This document shows positions 61,290 to 64,000 of a DNA stretch of 64,000 nucleotides, piece after piece. The number at the start of each line of letters is the position of its first letter. The first letter of the stretch is position 1. The notes under the pieces are model-generated. The model saw only the letters and a list, made by a program, of their open reading frames with translations, was not told where the DNA came from and searched no databases. The position numbers and the translations under genes were made by a program. Source of the stretch: Acidobacteriota bacterium (GTDB lineage Bacteria > Acidobacteriota > Blastocatellia > Pyrinomonadales > Pyrinomonadaceae); contig JADJWI010000008.1 of assembly GCA_016716435.1 (NCBI GenBank), forward strand, positions 1-64,000, in the 5' to 3' direction.

Positions 61290-63902
61290 TCAGATCTGCC
61301 CTGCCACTTTTTCTCCTTCGCTCGCCGAGAATTGCAATTCGCCATTCTCGGCGGTCACATGGACGGTTTGCCCACTCGAGATCTCGCCATTCAAAAGCTT
61401 GACCGCAAGCGGATTTTGGACCATTGACTGGATCGCACGCTTGAGCGGCCGAGCCCCGTAAACCGGGTCGTAACCTTCTGTGATCAGCAGTTCGCGGGCC
61501 GATTCGTCGAGCTCGATCACGACGTTTCGATCGGCGAGCATCGTCTTGAGCTTTGCGAGCTGAATATCAATGATCGAAGCGATCTCATCCTTGCCGAGCT
61601 GGCCAAAGACAACAATGTCGTCGATCCTGTTCAAAAACTCAGGCTTGAAATGATCCTTAAGGACCTGCAACACATTCGTCCTGATATCTCTGTCAGCCAG
61701 CGGGTTCTCGGTCGACGCCTGTATCTCACGCGAACCGAGGTTCGAGGTCATGATAAGAACAGTATTCTTAAAATCGACAACGCGGCCTTTGCTGTCCGTC
61801 AGCCTGCCGTCATCCAGAATCTGGAGCAGCACATTGAATACGTCCGGATGTGCCTTCTCGATCTCGTCGAACAGGACTACCGAGTATGGACGACGCCTGA
61901 CAGCCTCGGTCAATTGGCCGCCTTCTTCATAACCGACATAGCCCGGAGGCGCTCCGATCATTCTCGCGACCGCATGCTTCTCCATATACTCGGACATATC
62001 GAGCCGAACCATCGCTCGCTCGTCGTCGAAGAGAAACTCTGCAAGTGCCCGAGCGGTTTCGGTCTTGCCGACGCCCGTTGGGCCAAGGAAAATGAACGAA
62101 CCAACCGGCCGGTTCGGATCTTGCAAACCAGCTCTCGCACGTCGAACCGCATTTGCGACCGCAGCTAGAGCCTCGTCCTGTCCAATTACCCGATTCCGCA
62201 GATTGTCCTCCATCGAGACGAGCTTTTGCATCTCGCTCTGGAGCATCTTTGTGACCGGCACACCGGTCCACTTTGCAACAACTTCGGCTACGTCTTCTTC
62301 ATCAACTTCTTCTTTCAGGAAAACGCCATCGGTCTGCAGTTCCTCAAGTCGAGCCTGTTCCACTTCGAGAAGCTTCTCAATCTCGGGAATTCGGCCATAC
62401 TGAAGCTCCGCGGCCTTATTGAGGTCGCCGGCCTGCCGGGCCTGCTCAAGCTCGAGCTTTGCTTCCTCAAGCTGCCCTTTGCCCGTCCGCATCTTCTCGA
62501 TCTCTTCTTTTTCAGACTGCCACTTGGCCTTCATCGCGGATGAACGCTCTTTCAGATCAGCGATACGCTTTTCGATATCGTCGAGCCGTTCCTTCGACTT
62601 CTCGTCCGTTTCTCGGCTGAGTGCCTGGCGTTCTATCTCGAGCTGTAATATCTCGCGCTCGAGCTCATCGATCTCCTGCGGAAGCGAATCGATCTCAATG
62701 CGGATCCGCGAGGCTGCCTCGTCGATCAGGTCGATGGCTTTATCCGGAAGGAATCGGTCCGTGATGTACCGATTCGAAAGCATCGCAGCCGCAACGATAG
62801 CGGCATCTTTGATGCGAACTCCGTGGTGGACCTCGTATCGTTCTTTCAAACCTCTGAGAATCGCGATCGTATCCTCCACATTCGGTTCGCCGATGTAAAC
62901 CTGTTGAAAGCGCCGTTCGAGTGCCTTATCTTTCTCGATATACTTCTGATACTCGTTGAGAGTTGTCGCGCCGACCGCGCGCAAAGTGCCGCGTGCAAGC
63001 GCCGGTTTAAGCATGTTCGAAGCATCAATTGCGCCCTCAGACGCGCCGGCACCGACGAGTGTGTGCAGTTCGTCGATAAACAGAATTATCTGGCCCTCGG
63101 CTTTCTCGATCTCCTTAAGTACAGCCTTGAGGCGATCCTCAAATTCACCGCGATACTTGGCTCCGGCGAGCATCGCTCCAAGATCGAGCGAGACAAGCCG
63201 CTTGTTCTTAAGCGTTTCCGGAACGTCACCCGAAACGATCCGCTGAGCAAGCCCCTCGACGATCGCAGTTTTGCCAACCCCGGGTTCGCCGATCAGCACC
63301 GGGTTGTTTTTTGTCCGCCGCGAAAGTATCTGGATGGTGCGGCGTATTTCATCGTCACGTCCGATCACGGGATCAAGCTTGCCTTTACGGGCACGCTCGG
63401 TCAGGTCCTGAGCGTATTTCTCAAGCGCCTGAAAATTCTCTTCCGCATTCTGCTCGGTGATCCGCGATCCGCCGCGCATGTCCGTGATCACCTTTTCAAG
63501 ATCTTCGCGGGTCACGCCGTTCGCGCGAAGAATTCTTCCCGCGTCGCCGTCCTTTTCCGAGGCTATCGATAACAGAAGATGCTCGGTCGAAACGTATTCG
63601 TCCTGCATTTTCTCGGCCTCTTTCTGGACCTCTTGAAACAGTGTATTCGTGCGCGAACTGAAATACTGTTGTCCGCCCGTGACCTTGGGCAGCTTGGCGA
63701 TCGAGGCAAGAAGTTCAGTCGAAATGGCGACCGTATTTGCGCCGATCTTCCCGAGTATCGGCTTGAGTACACCTTCTTTTTGCTCAAGCATTGCAACAAG
63801 GATATGCTCGGGCTCGACCTGTTGGTTCTGCTCTTTTTCCGCAACCCCTATTGCTGCCTGGACGGCCTCTTGGCCGCGGATCGTAAATCTATCGAATCTC
63901 AT
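61290..63902 (-). CDS. clpB: ATP-dependent disaggregase ClpB
   Basis: 870 residues. Clp_N at about 1-145 (VEPEHILVAMLEQKEGVLK, VSTEHLLLSIASEKDGDAG). AAA+1: GEPGVGKTAIVEGLAQ, LFIDELHTLVGAGASEGAID. M coiled coil at about 400-520 (ELEREILQLEIERQALSRET, KLELEQARQAGDLNKAAELQ). AAA+2: GPTGVGKTETARALAEF, VVLFDEIEKAHPDVFNVLLQ. The C-terminus is GYDPVYGARPLKRAIQS. It resolubilises aggregates with DnaK-GrpE, whose exchange factor is encoded just downstream. The ATG at 63902 has the typical MRFDRFTIRGQEAVQAA start. No CIRCE element is visible in the available upstream 98 bases. Confidence 0.97.
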   Translation of the reverse strand: MRFDRFTIRGQEAVQAAIGVAEKEQNQQVEPEHILVAMLEQKEGVLKPILGKIGANTVAISTELLASIAKLPKVTGGQQYFSSRTNTLFQEVQKEAEKMQDEYVSTEHLLLSIASEKDGDAGRILRANGVTREDLEKVITDMRGGSRITEQNAEENFQALEKYAQDLTERARKGKLDPVIGRDDEIRRTIQILSRRTKNNPVLIGEPGVGKTAIVEGLAQRIVSGDVPETLKNKRLVSLDLGAMLAGAKYRGEFEDRLKAVLKEIEKAEGQIILFIDELHTLVGAGASEGAIDASNMLKPALARGTLRAVGATTLNEYQKYIEKDKALERRFQQVYIGEPNVEDTIAILRGLKERYEVHHGVRIKDAAIVAAAMLSNRYITDRFLPDKAIDLIDEAASRIRIEIDSLPQEIDELEREILQLEIERQALSRETDEKSKERLDDIEKRIADLKERSSAMKAKWQSEKEEIEKMRTGKGQLEEAKLELEQARQAGDLNKAAELQYGRIPEIEKLLEVEQARLEELQTDGVFLKEEVDEEDVAEVVAKWTGVPVTKMLQSEMQKLVSMEDNLRNRVIGQDEALAAVANAVRRARAGLQDPNRPVGSFIFLGPTGVGKTETARALAEFLFDDERAMVRLDMSEYMEKHAVARMIGAPPGYVGYEEGGQLTEAVRRRPYSVVLFDEIEKAHPDVFNVLLQILDDGRLTDSKGRVVDFKNTVLIMTSNLGSREIQASTENPLADRDIRTNVLQVLKDHFKPEFLNRIDDIVVFGQLGKDEIASIIDIQLAKLKTMLADRNVVIELDESARELLITEGYDPVYGARPLKRAIQSMVQNPLAVKLLNGEISSGQTVHVTAENGELQFSASEGEKVAGQI

Positions 63903-63928
63903 GGTGATATTTTATCCTAAACATCGAA

Positions 63929-63965
63929 CGACGCAGAGGACATCTTGTTCAGATCCTCTGCGTCG
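63929..63965. repeat. Perfect 12-bp inverted repeat upstream of clpB
   Basis: CGACGCAGAGGA / TCCTCTGCGTCG with a 13-base loop, 27 bases before the clpB ATG. No T tract in either direction. It could be an operator or a 5' RNA hairpin in the clpB leader, or the terminator of a gene beyond the window. Confidence 0.5.
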
Positions 63966-64000
63966 AATCTAATGTCCCAACTTCACTAATGCTTACGCAG

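Noticed and set aside
63929..63965. CIRCE element upstream of clpB
   Set aside because: The arms (CGACGCAGAGGA) bear no resemblance to TTAGCACTC/GAGTGCTAA.
1..64000. tRNA, rRNA, transposase or integrase genes
   Set aside because: None recognised by eye in any frame; small RNAs without strong motifs could be missed.

Overview
The window reads as a chromosomal segment of an Acidobacteriota bacterium, most likely class Blastocatellia (Pyrinomonadaceae-like). This is inference from gene style: an ECF sigma factor followed directly by a Ser/Thr kinase with C-terminal TPRs, a CadC-like winged-helix/TPR membrane regulator, PD40/LamG/CARDB secreted proteins, a secreted S9 peptidase, a TonB C-domain protein and a large exopolysaccharide locus. 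Base composition looks mid-50s % G+C by eye. No rRNA, tRNA, CRISPR array, transposase or integrase was recognised.

Layout. (a) 1-9.7 kb: five recognisable genes (secreted PD40/LamG/CARDB protein, ECF sigma, Ser/Thr kinase-TPR, PPK2-type polyphosphate kinase, start of thiC), all riddled with frameshifts. Homology continues across every break, and the damage stops abruptly inside thiC, so I read this as poor consensus at a contig end rather than five neighbouring pseudogenes. thiC is preceded by a TPP riboswitch whose 3' edge carries the ribosome binding site. (b) 11.9-16 kb: two secreted proteins (a propeller/discoidin/repeat/SH3 mosaic and an SH3 protein), the C-terminal stump of a class A beta-lactamase and a secreted alpha/beta hydrolase. 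(c) 16.2-40.4 kb: a surface-polysaccharide locus, nearly all on +: two tandem Wzx-like flippases (the second with an in-frame stop), FkbM and other methyltransferases, five GT4 and one GT2 glycosyltransferases, a carbamoyltransferase, an AsnB-type amidotransferase, an RmlA-like nucleotidyltransferase and RmlC-like cupin, a polyprenyl-phosphate sugar-1-P transferase fused to the front half of a CapD-type protein, a membrane-anchored TPR/lectin-like protein and an O-antigen ligase/polymerase. (d) 40.4-52.4 kb: a secreted TPR protein, a coiled-coil zinc-ribbon protein, an S9 peptidase with an extra C-terminal domain, a Pol I without 5' nuclease and an RNase E/G whose S1 domain is split by a long disordered insert. 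(e) 52.4-58 kb: CadC-like regulator, small Cys-pair protein, secreted S74 fibre-like protein, and a two-gene operon of a double TonB-C protein and a LolA-like protein. (f) 58.1-64 kb, minus strand: ClpB, GrpE and a ClpA/ClpC-type unfoldase, a proteostasis cluster.

How the genes fit together. In the locus, the WecA-like enzyme would load the first sugar-phosphate on undecaprenyl phosphate, the GTs extend it, methyl-, carbamoyl- and amido-transferases decorate it, flippases export it, and the WaaL/Wzy-type protein with the 30.0 kb membrane protein polymerises or ligates it.

Most unusual: an approximately 21-unit array of 21-bp degenerate tandem repeats (18025-18464) exactly between the two duplicated flippases; palindromic repeats bracketing a broken GxxExxY gene (27446-28295); the split-S1 RNase E/G; the WecA/CapD-N fusion; and the modular lectin-like secreted protein at 11.9 kb. 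I see no convincing complete new defence or mobile system.
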